A DNA stretch of 64,000 nt from Caulobacter sp. CCH9-E1 (GTDB lineage Bacteria; Pseudomonadota; Alphaproteobacteria; Caulobacterales; Caulobacteraceae): contig NZ_LSJA01000317.1 of assembly GCF_001556515.1 (NCBI RefSeq), positions 1 to 64,000 of the forward strand, read 5' to 3'. Below the pieces are notes generated by a model. That model had not been told where the DNA came from. It searched no databases and saw nothing but the letters and a program-made list of their open reading frames with translations. The position numbers and the translations under genes were made by a program. How positions within the stretch are numbered: position 1 is the stretch's first letter; the number at the start of each line of letters is the position of its first letter. Shown here one piece after another: positions 9,831-19,736 of the stretch.

Positions 9831-10927
9831 GCACGATCAGCAAGCGAACCTTCATCGCCTCGGGGCTTGCGGCCGCCGCCGCCGCGGGACCGCTGGACGC
9901 CCTGGCCCGCCAGACGGACCGCAAGCTGGGCTACGCGATCCTGGGTCTTGGCTATTACGCCACCAAGATCATCATGCCCCGCTTCGCCGAGTGCGAACAT
10001 TCCAAGCTCGTCGCGCTGGTCAGCGGCACGCCCGAGAAGCTCAAGACGTTCGGCGAGCAGTACGGGATTCCGGAAAGCCACCGCTACAGCTACGAGACCT
10101 TCGACAAGATCGTCGATAATCCCGACGTCGACATCGTCTACGTCGTCACGCCCAACAGCCTGCACCGCACCTTCACCGAGCGCGCGGCCAAGGCGGGCAA
10201 GCACGTGATGTGCGAAAAGCCGATGGCGACCTCGGCGGCTGACTGCGAAGCGATGATCGCCGCCTGCAAGAAGGCCGGCCGCAAGCTGATGATCGGCTAT
10301 CGCAGCCGCTTCCAAGCCCACAATATCGAGGCGATCAAGCTGATCCGCGACGGCGCGGTGGGCCCGGTGCGGCACATCTCGACCGACCATGGCTTCACGA
10401 TCGGCGATCCCACGCAGTGGCGCCTGAACAAGGCCCTGGCCGGCGGCGGCAGCCTGATGGACATCGGCATCTACAGCCTGAACGCCGCCCGTTACCTGAC
10501 CGGCGAAGAGCCGGTGGCCGTCAACGCCATCGAGTCCACGGACCGTTCGAACCCGCGCTTCAAGGAGGTTGAGGACATCATCAACTTCCAGCTGCTGTTC
10601 CCGTCGGGCGCCACGGCCCAGTGCGGCTCGGCCTATACCGCCAACTTCAACCGCTATCGGGTCACGGGGCCGAAGGGCTTCATCGAGATCGACCCGGCCA
10701 CCAGCTATCAGGGCCAGTCGATGCGGACGGCGCTGGGCGGACCGCCTACGGCCCGCGAGCCGGCGCCGCAGCCGAAGAACCAGTTCTCGGCCCAGCTGGA
10801 CCATCTCTCCGAATGCATCCTGACGAACCGCGAGCCGATCGTCGGGGGCGAGGAGGGGCTGAAGGACGTTCGCATTATCGAGGCCATCTACCGCGCCGCC
10901 CGCGAGGGGCGCACAGTGAGGCTGTAG
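9827..10927 (+). CDS. Exported Gfo/Idh/MocA oxidoreductase, glucose-fructose / aldose-aldose oxidoreductase type
   Basis: NADP-dependent sugar oxidoreductase of 366 aa. A signal-like N-terminus (SKRTFIASGLAAAAAAG) precedes a Rossmann fold (LGYAILGLGYYA). The family EKP motif (VMCEKPMATS) carries the catalytic lysine, and DIGIYSLNAARYLTGEEP supplies the later Asp/His-type active-site region; here the usual His position reads Tyr-Ser. It resembles Zymomonas glucose-fructose oxidoreductase and the aldose-aldose oxidoreductase reported from Caulobacter, which keep NADP bound and turn one sugar to a lactone while reducing another. The coupled upstream lactonase supports this. Confidence 0.87.
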   Translation: MSTISKRTFIASGLAAAAAAGPLDALARQTDRKLGYAILGLGYYATKIIMPRFAECEHSKLVALVSGTPEKLKTFGEQYGIPESHRYSYETFDKIVDNPDVDIVYVVTPNSLHRTFTERAAKAGKHVMCEKPMATSAADCEAMIAACKKAGRKLMIGYRSRFQAHNIEAIKLIRDGAVGPVRHISTDHGFTIGDPTQWRLNKALAGGGSLMDIGIYSLNAARYLTGEEPVAVNAIESTDRSNPRFKEVEDIINFQLLFPSGATAQCGSAYTANFNRYRVTGPKGFIEIDPATSYQGQSMRTALGGPPTAREPAPQPKNQFSAQLDHLSECILTNREPIVGGEEGLKDVRIIEAIYRAAREGRTVRL

Positions 10928-10951
10928 GTCCGGCCGCTTGATGAAGCCGCG

Positions 10952-11629
10952 CTAGGCGGCTTGGTCCAGATACGCCTTCACCCGCGCGAACAGATCCTCG
11001 AACATCGGCGTCGTCAGGCGGCCGGTGTTCGTGTTGAGCCGCGAGCAGTGATAGCTGTTGAAGATCCGGTAAGGGCCGGCCTGGAACTCCGAGCCGTGGC
11101 CCGGGACGCCGGCCGAGGCCTTCAGGCCCAGGGCCTTCAGCACGTTTCGGCGCGAGACGTCGCCCAGGGTGACGATGGCCTTCAGGTTCGGGAACTGTTC
11201 CAGCCGTGCCGTCAGGAACGGGCGGCAATTGTTCTCTTCCGAAGTCTCCGGCTTGTTGCCGGGCGGCGCGCAGCGGACCGCGTTGGTCACAGCGCTGCCG
11301 ACCAGCTTCAGGCTGTCATCGGGTCGCGCCTCGAACTTGCCGGTCGCGAAGCCGAACTTGATCAGGGTGTCGTAGAGCAGGGTCCCGGCGTAGTCGCCCG
11401 TGAATGGGCGTCCGGTGCGGTTGGCGCCTTTGCGGCCGGGCGCCAGACCCACGACCAGCAGCCGGGCGTCCTTGTCGCCGAACGACGGGGCGGGGCCGTT
11501 GAACCAGTCGGGATAGAGGTCCTGGTTCTCGCGACGATAGGCGACGAGACGCGGACACAGCGGGCAGTCGCGCGGGGGTTCGGCGGGGTTCGGGACGACC
11601 TCGCCGACGATATTGGAGACCTGCGACAT
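10952..11629 (-). CDS. Type 5 uracil-DNA glycosylase (UDGb, Fe-S)
   Basis: Removes uracil and probably other deaminated bases from DNA. The 225-aa protein has the N-terminal Fe-S cysteines CPLC, motif A as GLAPGRKGANRTGRPFTGD (the UDGb form, lacking the catalytic Asp/Asn of other families), a later cysteine pair around CAPPGNKPETSEENNC, and motif B as SYHCSRLNTNTG. The start at ATG 11629 follows the upstream NYN gene stop by one base. The frame is open further upstream but runs antisense-shadowed into that gene. Tight coupling suggests translation from one transcript. Confidence 0.92.
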   Translation of the reverse strand: MSQVSNIVGEVVPNPAEPPRDCPLCPRLVAYRRENQDLYPDWFNGPAPSFGDKDARLLVVGLAPGRKGANRTGRPFTGDYAGTLLYDTLIKFGFATGKFEARPDDSLKLVGSAVTNAVRCAPPGNKPETSEENNCRPFLTARLEQFPNLKAIVTLGDVSRRNVLKALGLKASAGVPGHGSEFQAGPYRIFNSYHCSRLNTNTGRLTTPMFEDLFARVKAYLDQAA

Positions 11630-11630
11630 C

Positions 11631-12227
11631 TCAGTATTCGTCCTCGGCTTCACGTTCGGCCGGGGTGCGGTTGTCCGACATCTGGCGGGTCTGGACGCGC
11701 TGGGGACGGCCGATGATGTTTCCAAGATCGGAGAGGTCGACGAAGTTGTCGGCTTGGCGGCGCAGGTCGTCGCTGGTCATCGGCGGCTGGCTCTTCATGG
11801 TCGAGACCACGGTGACGCGGCGGCCCTTGCGCTGGACCGCCTCGACCAGGGCGCGGAAGTCGCCGTCGCCCGAGAACAGCACCAAGTGATCGGCGGTCTC
11901 GGCCATCTGCAGCATGTCGACGGCGATCTCGATGTCCATGTCGCCGCGCCAGCGCTTGCGGCCCTGGCTGTCGGTGAACTCGCGCGCCGGCTTCGTCACC
12001 AGGGTAAAGCCGTTGTAGTCCAGCCAGTCCACCAGCGGGCGGATCGGCGAATAGTCGTCGTTCTCGGCGATGGCGGTGTAGTAATAGGCCCGGATCAGCA
12101 CGCCGCGCTTTTTGAACTCGTCCAGCAGCTTGCGGTAGTCGATGTCAAAGCCCAGCGCCTTGGCGGCGGAATAGAGATTGGCCCCGTCGATAAACAGGGC
12201 GATGCGGTCGGTCGGGTAGAAGGTCAC
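11631..12227 (-). CDS. NYN domain (LabA/DUF88-like) predicted nuclease
   Basis: A 198-aa protein with the PIN-like NYN fold: first acidic cluster IALFIDGANLY near the N-terminus, a middle acidic DMDIEIAVDMLQMA, and the last SGDGDFRALVE. These carboxylates normally bind the metal used for RNA cleavage. The start is GTG 12227, with AAGGA seven bases upstream. The longer open frame above it lies opposite folK and is a shadow. The tail after about residue 165 is polar and probably flexible. It forms a two-gene unit with the UDGb gene and diverges from folK. Confidence 0.88.
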   Translation of the reverse strand: MTFYPTDRIALFIDGANLYSAAKALGFDIDYRKLLDEFKKRGVLIRAYYYTAIAENDDYSPIRPLVDWLDYNGFTLVTKPAREFTDSQGRKRWRGDMDIEIAVDMLQMAETADHLVLFSGDGDFRALVEAVQRKGRRVTVVSTMKSQPPMTSDDLRRQADNFVDLSDLGNIIGRPQRVQTRQMSDNRTPAEREAEDEY

Positions 12228-12263
12228 GAGAAATCCTTGAAAAATCAGGTCGCTGAAAATGAC

Positions 12264-12788
12264 TTGGACGAGGCCGTGATCGTGGCGCTCGGCTGCAATC
12301 TGCCGGGAGCCTATACGAGTCGCGAGGCCTTGTTGGAAGCCGCCTTGAGGGCCTTCTCCGACGAGGGTCTGGAGGTCGCGGCGCGCTCCAGCTGGTGGCG
12401 CTCGGCCGCCTGGCCTGATCCGGCGGGGCCCGAGTACCTGAACGGCGTCGCGATCGTGCGGACCGCATTGTCGCCCGCCGAGACGCTGGCGGCCTTGCAT
12501 CGCATCGAGGCGCGGTTCGGGCGGGCGAGGGGAGAGGCCAACGCCGCCCGCACTCTGGACCTTGATCTCGTCGCGTATGGACGAATGGTCTTGAATGGCG
12601 CCCTCGTCGTCCCCCATCCTAGGGCGCATGATCGACGGTTCGTGATGGGGCCCTTGGCCGAGCTGGCGTCGTCGTGGGTCCACCCGATCCTCGCGGAGAC
12701 GGCGTCGGCCTTGGCGGGCAAGGCGTCGGTCGGCCGAGACGCGCGACCAGAAGGCGCTCCGGGCGAGCAGACTAAGTCTGGACATTGA
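12264..12788 (+). CDS. folK: 6-hydroxymethyl-7,8-dihydropterin pyrophosphokinase (HPPK)
   Basis: Transfers pyrophosphate from ATP to the pterin alcohol in folate synthesis. Signatures are VALGCNLPGAYTSRE at the start, HRIEARFGRARGEANAARTLDLDL (with the catalytic metal-binding DLD) and the PHPRAHDRRFVMGPLAELA region. The start is uncertain: there is no ATG, and TTG 12264 or GTG 12276 both precede the first conserved strand. TTG gives 174 aa and sits 14 bases after a weak AGGT. The C-terminal tail is charged and non-conserved. No folP or folB is nearby. Confidence 0.9.
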   Translation: MDEAVIVALGCNLPGAYTSREALLEAALRAFSDEGLEVAARSSWWRSAAWPDPAGPEYLNGVAIVRTALSPAETLAALHRIEARFGRARGEANAARTLDLDLVAYGRMVLNGALVVPHPRAHDRRFVMGPLAELASSWVHPILAETASALAGKASVGRDARPEGAPGEQTKSGH

Positions 12789-12900
12789 CCGGCGAAGCGG
12801 GCATAAGCGCCCGCTCGCGAAAGCTGATGATCGTGCGCGGCGTTGCGTGTCGCCGCACGGAAGCCTATTTTGCGATAGATAACCGCAGCCCGAGGAACTC

Positions 12901-13260
12901 ATGGCCCGCGTCACCGTCGAAGATTGCGTCGAGAAGGTTCCGAACCGCTTCGCGCTCGTCCTGCTGTCGGCGCACCGCGCCCGCGGCATCTCGGCCGGCG
13001 CGGCCCTGATGGTCGACCGCGACAACGACAAGAACCCGGTCGTGGCCCTGCGCGAAATCGCCGACGACGTGATCGATCACGAGGGGCTCAAGGAGCACCT
13101 GATCACCACGCTGCAGCGTGTCGACGAGCACACCGAAGCCGAGGAAGAGGCCGAGACCCTGGCTCTGCTGGCTGATCCGAGCCACATGCAGATGAGCGAG
13201 CTGGAACTGGTCCGCGCCCTGCAAAGCGACCGCGACGGCGGCCAGGAGGAGCGGTACTGA
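12901..13260 (+). CDS. rpoZ: RNA polymerase omega subunit
   Basis: Smallest core RNA polymerase subunit, which aids assembly of beta-prime. The conserved N-terminal half reads [20 protein letters not shown], then [11 protein letters not shown] and [11 protein letters not shown]. The C-terminal half is acidic ([14 protein letters not shown]), usual for alphaproteobacteria, giving 119 aa. AGGAA lies just before the ATG. Its stop codon is embedded in the likely start of spoT (CTGA), so the alarmone enzyme gene is translationally coupled to it, echoing the rpoZ-spoT linkage of enterobacteria. Confidence 0.96.
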   Translation: MARVTVEDCVEKVPNRFALVLLSAHRARGISAGAALMVDRDNDKNPVVALREIADDVIDHEGLKEHLITTLQRVDEHTEAEEEAETLALLADPSHMQMSELELVRALQSDRDGGQEERY

Positions 13261-15584
13261 GCCCCGAAGGCGCAGACCCTCTGACCCTGGAGGCGGTCGA
13301 TAGCACCGCTTCATCCCAACGCGCGCCCGATACCGAATCGGGCGCGTCGTCGTCTCCGGCTCCCACCGAGCCGACCCCGGCGCCGGCCGCTCCGGCCAAG
13401 CCGCGCCCCAAGTTCCTTCGCCAATATGAGCTGATCGAGCGGGTCCACGCCTACGACCCGACGGCCGACGAGGCGCTGCTGAACCGCGCCTATGTGTATG
13501 CGATGCGCATGCACGGCTCGCAGACCCGGGCCAGCGGCGACCCATACTACGCCCACCCGATCGAGGTGGCGGGCATCCTCACTGAGTACCGGCTCGACAC
13601 CGCGACCATCGTCACGGCGCTGCTGCACGACGTGATCGAGGACACCCCGGTCACCAAGGAGGAGATCGCCCAGCTGTTCGGCGAGGAGATCGCCGAGCTG
13701 GTCGAGGGCGTCACCAAGCTTTCCAAGCTGGAGCTCCAGGCCGAGCACACGCGCCAGGCCGAGAACCTGCGCAAGTTCATCCTGGCGATCTCCAAGGACG
13801 TCCGCGTCCTGCTGGTCAAGCTGGCCGACCGTCTGCACAACATGCGGACGCTGCACTTCATCAAGAACCAGGCCAAGCGCGAGCGCATCGCCCGCGAGAC
13901 GCGCGACATCTACGCCCCGCTGGCCCGCAACATCGGCTGCCACCGCATCTGCGTGGAGCTGGAGGAGCTGTCCTTCCAGCACACCAATCCGGTGGCGCGC
14001 GACGCCATCCTGCGTCGTCTCGATGCGCTCCGGGAAGAGCAGGGCGGGGCGGTCGCTCTGGTCAGCCAGGAAATCGCGGCTCGGCTGGAGTCCGCCAACC
14101 TGCCGTCGCGCGTCTTCGGCCGCGAGAAGTCGCCTTACTCGATCTGGCGGAAGCTGCAGCGCAAGTCGATCGGCTTCTCGCAGATGTCGGACATCTACGC
14201 CTTCCGCGTGATCGTCGACAGCGAGGAAGACTGCTACCGCGTCCTGGGCGTCGTTCACCGCGCCTGGTCCAGCGTGCCCGACCGCTTCAAGGACTACATC
14301 TCGACGCCGAAGCGGAACAACTACCGCTCGCTGCATACGACCGTGGTCGGGCCGCGCGGCATGCGTATCGAGATGCAGATCCGCACTGAGGCGATGGACC
14401 GCGTCAATGAAGAGGGCGTCGCCGCCCACTTCCGCTACAAGGACGCCTCGTACGGCCTTGACCTGGAAGGCATGGAGGCCGCCGGCGGTCGCGACCCGCT
14501 GGCCAACCTGCGCCAGCTGGTCCAGGTGCTGGAACACGGCGGCGACAGCGAAGAACTGGTCGAGCACGCCAAGCTCGAGATGTTCCTAGACCAGGTGTTC
14601 GTCTTCACGCCCAAGGGCAAGCTGGTCAGCCTGCCGCGCGGAGCCATGCCGCTGGACTTCGCCTATGCCGTGCACACCAGCGTGGGCGACACCTGCATCG
14701 GCGTGAAGGTCAATGGCGAGCTGAAGCCGCTGCGCACGCCCCTGGTCAATGGCGACGTGGTCGAGGTGGTGCGTGGCTCCAAGCCCGTGGTGCCGCCGGA
14801 CTGGCGCTCGCTGACGGTTACAGGCCGGGCAAGGTCCGCCATTCGCCGTCATATCCGCCAGACCGAGAAGGAAGAGTTCCTGCGTTTGGGGCGGGCCTCG
14901 CTGGAGCAGGTCTTCGAGCGCGCCGGCAAGAAGCTGAAGGACGTGTCGTTGCGGCCGATCCTGGAACGCTTTGCGCTGGAGGGCGACGAGGCTCTGTTCG
15001 ACGCCGTCGGACGCGGCCGGGTCTCGCCCAGCCAGGTGCTGGAAACCGCCTATCCGGGCATGAAGGATTCCGAGCGTGAGGCCGCCACGGCCCGCCGGAA
15101 GATCGAGGGCGGCCAGGAAGCCGCGCGGCTCTATGTCCGCGGCGGCGGCCTGACGCCGGGCGTCTCGCTGCACTTCGCGCATTGTTGCAGCCCCGTGCCC
15201 GGCGACCGCATCGTCGGCATCCTGCGCGAGGACGGAGAAGGTCTGGACGTCCACACGATCGACTGCCCGCGCCTGGCCGAGTACGAGGATCGCGAGGAGC
15301 TGTGGCGCGACCTGAACTGGACGCCGGAGGCCGAGCGTTCGACCATCTCGCTGACGCGCCTGCACGCCACGATCCAAAACGCGCCGGGTGTCCTGGGGCA
15401 GGTCTGCACGATCATCGGCGAGGCCGGCGGCAACATCGTCAATCTTCGCATGCACCACCGGCAGAGCGACTTCTTCGACACCGACATCGATGTCGAGGTC
15501 CGCGACGCCAAGCACCTGACCAATATCCAGGCCGCGCTGCGGGCCTGTCCGTCGGTCGAGACGGTGGATCGGACTCGCGGCTAG
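13257..15584 (+). CDS. spoT: Bifunctional (p)ppGpp synthetase/hydrolase, RelA/SpoT homologue
   Basis: Makes and degrades (p)ppGpp. Domains in order: HD hydrolase ([24 protein letters not shown]), synthetase ([42 protein letters not shown]), TGS ([17 protein letters not shown]), a helical/CC region with an [11 protein letters not shown] cysteine motif, and a C-terminal ACT domain. Conserved sequence ([31 protein letters not shown]) starts well before the first in-frame GTG at 13494, and no ATG, GTG or TTG exists between the upstream in-frame stop (13173) and 13494. The CTG at 13257, with GGAGGA 6-8 bases upstream and overlapping the rpoZ stop, is the best start (775 aa). Confidence 0.93.
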   Translation: MSPEGADPLTLEAVDSTASSQRAPDTESGASSSPAPTEPTPAPAAPAKPRPKFLRQYELIERVHAYDPTADEALLNRAYVYAMRMHGSQTRASGDPYYAHPIEVAGILTEYRLDTATIVTALLHDVIEDTPVTKEEIAQLFGEEIAELVEGVTKLSKLELQAEHTRQAENLRKFILAISKDVRVLLVKLADRLHNMRTLHFIKNQAKRERIARETRDIYAPLARNIGCHRICVELEELSFQHTNPVARDAILRRLDALREEQGGAVALVSQEIAARLESANLPSRVFGREKSPYSIWRKLQRKSIGFSQMSDIYAFRVIVDSEEDCYRVLGVVHRAWSSVPDRFKDYISTPKRNNYRSLHTTVVGPRGMRIEMQIRTEAMDRVNEEGVAAHFRYKDASYGLDLEGMEAAGGRDPLANLRQLVQVLEHGGDSEELVEHAKLEMFLDQVFVFTPKGKLVSLPRGAMPLDFAYAVHTSVGDTCIGVKVNGELKPLRTPLVNGDVVEVVRGSKPVVPPDWRSLTVTGRARSAIRRHIRQTEKEEFLRLGRASLEQVFERAGKKLKDVSLRPILERFALEGDEALFDAVGRGRVSPSQVLETAYPGMKDSEREAATARRKIEGGQEAARLYVRGGGLTPGVSLHFAHCCSPVPGDRIVGILREDGEGLDVHTIDCPRLAEYEDREELWRDLNWTPEAERSTISLTRLHATIQNAPGVLGQVCTIIGEAGGNIVNLRMHHRQSDFFDTDIDVEVRDAKHLTNIQAALRACPSVETVDRTRG

Positions 15585-15988
15585 GCTTTCCGCAAAGCCG
15601 CCACGGCGTCGAGAGCGCCCGCCGTCAACGGCGAGGGTAGGGCGTCCAGGGCGAACCAACCCCATTCGTGGAGGGCGTGAGCTTCCTGGATCGACGGCTC
15701 GCCTTCCCAGCTCTCGACGGCATAGGTGATGGCCACCCAGTGGTAGTCCGGCGCGACCATGTCGGTGACCGCCAGCACGCGACCGGCCTTGATGGTGATC
15801 CCGAGCTCCTCGTTGATCTCACGCTCGGCGCAGACGTGGGCGGCCTCGCCCCAGTCGAGCTTACCGCCCGGCACGCCCCAGTGGTCGGCCTCGGGATTCT
15901 TGACGCGCTTGACCAGCAGTAGGCGGCCCTGGTCGTCGAGGATGGCGGCGCCGCAGCCGACGCGCGGGCGTTGGATCTCTTCGGTCAT
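15581..15988 (-). CDS. Nudix hydrolase, MutT-like
   Basis: Hydrolyses a nucleoside diphosphate linked to another moiety; the exact substrate is unknown. The 135-aa protein has a complete Nudix box: GGKLDWGE followed by the REINEELG helix, matching GX5EX7REUXEEXGU. WGVPGGK precedes it as usual, and VESWEGEPSIQEAHALHEWGWF resembles the C-terminal wall of 8-oxo-dGTP and related sanitising enzymes. It converges with spoT; the two stop codons share a CTAG (15581-15584). Confidence 0.92.
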   Translation of the reverse strand: MTEEIQRPRVGCGAAILDDQGRLLLVKRVKNPEADHWGVPGGKLDWGEAAHVCAEREINEELGITIKAGRVLAVTDMVAPDYHWVAITYAVESWEGEPSIQEAHALHEWGWFALDALPSPLTAGALDAVAALRKA

Positions 15989-16054
15989 GCAGGCGGTAGA
16001 GCCTTAAACCGCATCGCTCCGCAAGCCGGCGTTTGTAGACTCGGCCGGCTGGGC

Positions 16055-16068
16055 TATATCGACGCCCC
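16055..16068 (+). promoter_or_regulatory. Candidate -10 element giving a leaderless pyrE transcript
   Basis: A TATATC at 16055-16060 lies eight bases before the pyrE ATG. No Shine-Dalgarno sequence is visible between them (GACGCCCC). If TATATC is the -10 box, transcription would begin within a base or two of the start codon, so pyrE would be leaderless, which is common in Caulobacter. A GANTC site (GACTC) starts at 16038. Confidence 0.4.
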
Positions 16069-16653
16069 ATGACCAACGACGACGTCCTCGACGAATTCCG
16101 CGCCGCCGGCGCCCTGCGCGAAGGCCACTTCGTGCTGTCCAGCGGCCTGCACAGCCCGGTCTTTCTGCAGAAGAACCTGGTGTTCATGCGGCCCGAGCGC
16201 TGCGAGCGCCTCTGCAAGGCCTTGGCCCAGAAGATCATCGCCACCGTCGGCCATGTGGACGTCGCCGTCTCCCCGGCCGTTGGCGGCATCATCCCCGGCT
16301 ACGAGACCGCCCGGCACCTGAACGTGCCTTCGATCTATGTCGAGCGCGAAGGCGGCAGCTTCAAGTTCCGTCGCGGCTTCCACATCGAGCCCGGCCAGAA
16401 GGTCGTGATGGTCGAGGACATCGTCACGACGGGCCTGTCGTCGCGTGAATGCATCCAGGCGATCAAGGACGCCGGCGGCGACGTCGTGGCCGCCGCCTGC
16501 ATCGTTGACCGCTCGGGCGGCAAGGCCGATGTGGGCGTCCCGCTGGTCGCCCTGGCCAGCCTGGAAGTCCCGGCCTATCCGGCCGACGCCCTCCCGCCGG
16601 AGCTGGCCGCGATCCCGATCGAGGATCCCGGCAGCCGCCGACTGAAGGGCTGA
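16069..16653 (+). CDS. pyrE: Orotate phosphoribosyltransferase
   Basis: Joins orotate to PRPP to form OMP in pyrimidine synthesis. The 194-aa protein has [17 protein letters not shown] at the substrate side, [13 protein letters not shown], and the PRPP loop [16 protein letters not shown] with its two acidic residues and TTG. ATG 16069 matches the family N-terminus. No other pyr gene is adjacent. It nearly abuts the convergent M20 amidohydrolase gene (six bases). Confidence 0.95.
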   Translation: MTNDDVLDEFRAAGALREGHFVLSSGLHSPVFLQKNLVFMRPERCERLCKALAQKIIATVGHVDVAVSPAVGGIIPGYETARHLNVPSIYVEREGGSFKFRRGFHIEPGQKVVMVEDIVTTGLSSRECIQAIKDAGGDVVAAACIVDRSGGKADVGVPLVALASLEVPAYPADALPPELAAIPIEDPGSRRLKG

Positions 16654-16659
16654 TCTGGC

Positions 16660-18282
16660 CTATTTCGCCTGGGCCGGCGGCGTCAGCTGCTTGACCGGCC
16701 AGGCAATGCCCAGCTGCTCCAGATACGTCCCGTACTTGTCGGGATCGTAGTAGTATTTCTTCATCTCAGGCCGGAAGCGCGCCATGGTCTCGGCGTTGAT
16801 CTGCACCTGCGGTTTGTCCGTCGCCGAGAGCATCGGCACGTATTTCTGCGTCTTGGTCTGGACGTCGGTGAAATAGGTCTTGGCCTCGGCCAGCAGCTTG
16901 GGCTGGGTCAAGAGGTCCAGCGTCGTCATCGCGACCACCTTCGAGCCGGCGACCACGCCCTTGTGCGCGATCGGCGTCGCCATCGAGATGGCGTTGGCCC
17001 AGTGGTGGCCCGGCAGGTCGGGGATGTTGGACGGATAGCTGATCGTGATCGTGGGCATGATCCACGAGATGTCGCCGATGTCGTCCGAGCCGCCGCTCTC
17101 CGGCTTCTCCTCCGGCGCCTTCAGGCCCTTCAGCTTGACGTCGAGGCCTTCCTTCTTGGTCGAGCCGACATTGGTCTGCACCGCCTTGGCGAAGGCCTGC
17201 TCGTCCGGTGTCCATTTGGGCAGACCGACGACCTCGATGTTCTTCTGAGCCGCCTCGGCCATCGGGCGATTGAAGTAGCGGGGCGCGGCCGTCCCGACGA
17301 CAGCGTAGTCGACCTTGGTGTCGGTCATGTCGGCGGCCGCCTTGGCGATCTTGTTGCCGATCTCCCAGTTCTTCTTGATCGCGTCGAAGCTCTGCTCGCG
17401 GAAATAGTACCAGACGGTCGCCTCGGACGGCACGACGTTGGGCTGGTCGCCGCCGTCGGTGATCACATAGTGCGAGCGCTGTTCGGGCTTGAGGTGCTCG
17501 CGGCGCATGTTCCAGCCCATGTCCATCAGCTCGACGGCGTCCAGCGCGCTGCGGCCGCGCCAGGGCGCGCCGGCGGAGTGGGCGGACTCGCCGTGGAAGC
17601 TGTACTTGACCGAAACCAGACCCGTTCCGGTGGGCGGCCCCCAGCTGGTCTGCAGGTTCGAGCCTACGTGGGTGAAGATCGTGGCGTCCACGCCTTTGAA
17701 GGCGCCGTCGCGGACCATGTAGGCCTTGCCGGCCACCAGCTCTTCGGCCACGCCCGGCCACAGCATCAGCGTGCCGGCGATGTCGTGCTTGACCATAGCG
17801 TCCTTGACGGCGAGGGCGGCCACGACGTTCAGGGCTTGGCCGGAGTTGTGGCCCTCGCCGTGGCCCGGCGCGCCCGGGACGATCGGATCGTGCCAGGGGA
17901 CGCCGGGCTTCTGGGACGCCTTGGGAATGCAGTCTAGGTCGCTGCCGAGCGCGATGGTCGGCCCGCCTTGGCCGTGGGTCCAGGTGGCGAGCCAGGCGGT
18001 CGGGATTCCCGAGACGCCCCGCTGGATGGTGAAGCCGTTCTCCTCCAGCACCTTGGTGATGTAGGCCGAGGTCTCGATCTCTTGGAAGCCCAGCTCGCCG
18101 AACGAGAAGATCTTGTCGTTCATGACCTGCGCCAGCTTGGCGCGGCTTTCGACGCCCGCGACCGCCTCGGCCTTCAGGGTCTTCAGCTTGCCGGCCGAGA
18201 TGTCGGCGGCCGCGGCGCCGCCGGCCAGAGCGAGCGCCAAGGCGCCCGCCGTCGCGGCGAGCCAGGTCTTATTCAAGGTCAT
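16660..18282 (-). CDS. Exported M20D amidohydrolase, AbgB-like
   Basis: Predicted periplasmic metallo-amidohydrolase of 540 aa. A clear Sec signal ([24 protein letters not shown]) starts at ATG 18282, which follows a GGGGGGA stretch. Metal-binding segments of the family are [29 protein letters not shown] (the His/Cys-Gly-His region, here with GHGEGHN) and a later [12 protein letters not shown]. The closest described relatives are p-aminobenzoyl-glutamate hydrolase subunit B and IAA-amino acid hydrolases. AbgB is normally cytosolic and paired with AbgA; here it is exported and alone, so the substrate is open. Confidence 0.87.
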   Translation of the reverse strand: MTLNKTWLAATAGALALALAGGAAAADISAGKLKTLKAEAVAGVESRAKLAQVMNDKIFSFGELGFQEIETSAYITKVLEENGFTIQRGVSGIPTAWLATWTHGQGGPTIALGSDLDCIPKASQKPGVPWHDPIVPGAPGHGEGHNSGQALNVVAALAVKDAMVKHDIAGTLMLWPGVAEELVAGKAYMVRDGAFKGVDATIFTHVGSNLQTSWGPPTGTGLVSVKYSFHGESAHSAGAPWRGRSALDAVELMDMGWNMRREHLKPEQRSHYVITDGGDQPNVVPSEATVWYYFREQSFDAIKKNWEIGNKIAKAAADMTDTKVDYAVVGTAAPRYFNRPMAEAAQKNIEVVGLPKWTPDEQAFAKAVQTNVGSTKKEGLDVKLKGLKAPEEKPESGGSDDIGDISWIMPTITISYPSNIPDLPGHHWANAISMATPIAHKGVVAGSKVVAMTTLDLLTQPKLLAEAKTYFTDVQTKTQKYVPMLSATDKPQVQINAETMARFRPEMKKYYYDPDKYGTYLEQLGIAWPVKQLTPPAQAK

Positions 18283-18458
18283 GGTCGTGTCCCCCCGGAA
18301 GCCAAACTCGGGGACCATCCCGCGCCAGTTTCGCTTTGTCCATTCGGGGTATTGGCGCCGGCGAACGAAATTCCCACCTGCACAGCCGAGCAGCTGGGCC
18401 TATACGATTGACGCGCGGACCCATCGAGTCCGACCTCGGCCAAAGGATGGGAAGACGG

Positions 18459-19217
18459 ATGAGCTTGCGACTGGGCGTCAACATCGATCACGTGGCCACG
18501 ATCCGGAATGCGCGGGGGTCCTGGTATCCTGAGCCTGTGCGCGCGGCCGAGCTGGCGCTTGCCGCTGGCGCCGACGGCATCACCGCGCACCTGCGCGAAG
18601 ACCGCCGCCACATCAGCGACGCCGACATCGCCGTGCTGACCGACCTTTGCCACAAGCGCGGCAAGCCGCTGAACTTCGAGATGGCGGTGACCGACGAGAT
18701 GGTCGGCATCGCGCTGGGCGCCAAGCCGCACGCGGCCTGCCTGGTGCCGGAGCGCCGCGAGGAGGTCACCACCGAGGGCGGACTCGACGTGATCAAAGGT
18801 CAGGCCCGGATCGCCGCCGCTACGGCGCGCCTGCGGACCGTCGGCGCGCGTGTCTCGCTGTTCATCGAGCCTGATCCCGAGCAGATCCGCGCCTCCGTCG
18901 CGGCGGGCGCCCAGGTCGTCGAACTGCACACTGGCGCCTATTGCGACGCGGCGCGAGCGGGCGAAACCGCGCGGGCCGAGACCATCCTTCAGCGTCTCAA
19001 AGCGGGCGCGGCGCTAGCAGCCGAGCTGGGCCTGGAGGTCCACGCCGGCCACGGCATCGACTACGCCACGGTCAAGCCGATCGCGGCCATCCCGGAGATC
19101 GCCGAACTGAACATCGGCCACTTCCTGATCGGCGAGGCGATCTTTGTCGGCCTGCCGCAGGCGATCCAGCGTATGCGCGCCCTGATGGACGCCGCCCGCG
19201 TGGAGCTGGCCGCGTGA
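18459..19217 (+). CDS. pdxJ: Pyridoxine 5'-phosphate synthase
   Basis: Condenses 1-deoxyxylulose-5-phosphate with aminoacetone phosphate to give pyridoxine 5'-phosphate. The 252-aa TIM barrel has the family opening [31 protein letters not shown], the active-site [26 protein letters not shown], and [11 protein letters not shown] followed by [20 protein letters not shown] 18459 is preceded by AAAGGA at a workable distance. The stop overlaps the GTG start of acpS, the usual alphaproteobacterial pairing. Confidence 0.96.
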   Translation: MSLRLGVNIDHVATIRNARGSWYPEPVRAAELALAAGADGITAHLREDRRHISDADIAVLTDLCHKRGKPLNFEMAVTDEMVGIALGAKPHAACLVPERREEVTTEGGLDVIKGQARIAAATARLRTVGARVSLFIEPDPEQIRASVAAGAQVVELHTGAYCDAARAGETARAETILQRLKAGAALAAELGLEVHAGHGIDYATVKPIAAIPEIAELNIGHFLIGEAIFVGLPQAIQRMRALMDAARVELAA

Positions 19218-19636
19218 TCATCGGGATCGGCTCGGATCTCTGCGATATCCGCCGGATCGAGAAGTCCCTCGAACGTTTCGGCGACCGCTTCACCAACAAG
19301 GTCTTCACCGAGATCGAGCGCAACCGGTCCGAGCGAAAGCCCGACCGCGCCTCCAGCTACGCCAAGCGCTTCGCGGCCAAGGAGGCTTGTTCGAAGGCTC
19401 TCGGCACGGGCCTGAAGCGTGGCGTGCACCTGGCCGGAATGGGCGTCGTCAACCTGCCGTCGGGCAAGCCGACCATGGCCCTGACCGGCGGCGCTCAGGA
19501 GCGCTTGAGGGAAATGACGCCGCCTGGGATGGAGGCGGTGATCCACTTGTCGCTGACCGACGACCATCCCTACGCCCAGGCGTTCGTGATCATCGAAGCG
19601 CTGCCGGCGGGGCGGACGGTCCAACCTTCGCCTTAA
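19214..19636 (+). CDS. acpS: Holo-[acyl-carrier-protein] synthase
   Basis: Transfers 4'-phosphopantetheine from CoA to apo-ACP. The 140-aa protein has the Mg-binding [15 protein letters not shown] at the N-terminus and [17 protein letters not shown] with the catalytic KE pair. The GTG at 19214 overlaps the pdxJ stop by four bases (GTGA) and places the first strand at residue 2. The order pdxJ-acpS-lepB-rnc is a conserved block in this group. Confidence 0.95.
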   Translation: MIIGIGSDLCDIRRIEKSLERFGDRFTNKVFTEIERNRSERKPDRASSYAKRFAAKEACSKALGTGLKRGVHLAGMGVVNLPSGKPTMALTGGAQERLREMTPPGMEAVIHLSLTDDHPYAQAFVIIEALPAGRTVQPSP

Positions 19637-19736
19637 AGCCCCGCTACGCGCCCGCTCTTGCCCGTGGCCGCAAGCCCGTCTAGCAAGGCCACATCCGGTT
19701 TCCCGGACCGTCCTTTTCGAAGAACTCAGCGACCGC

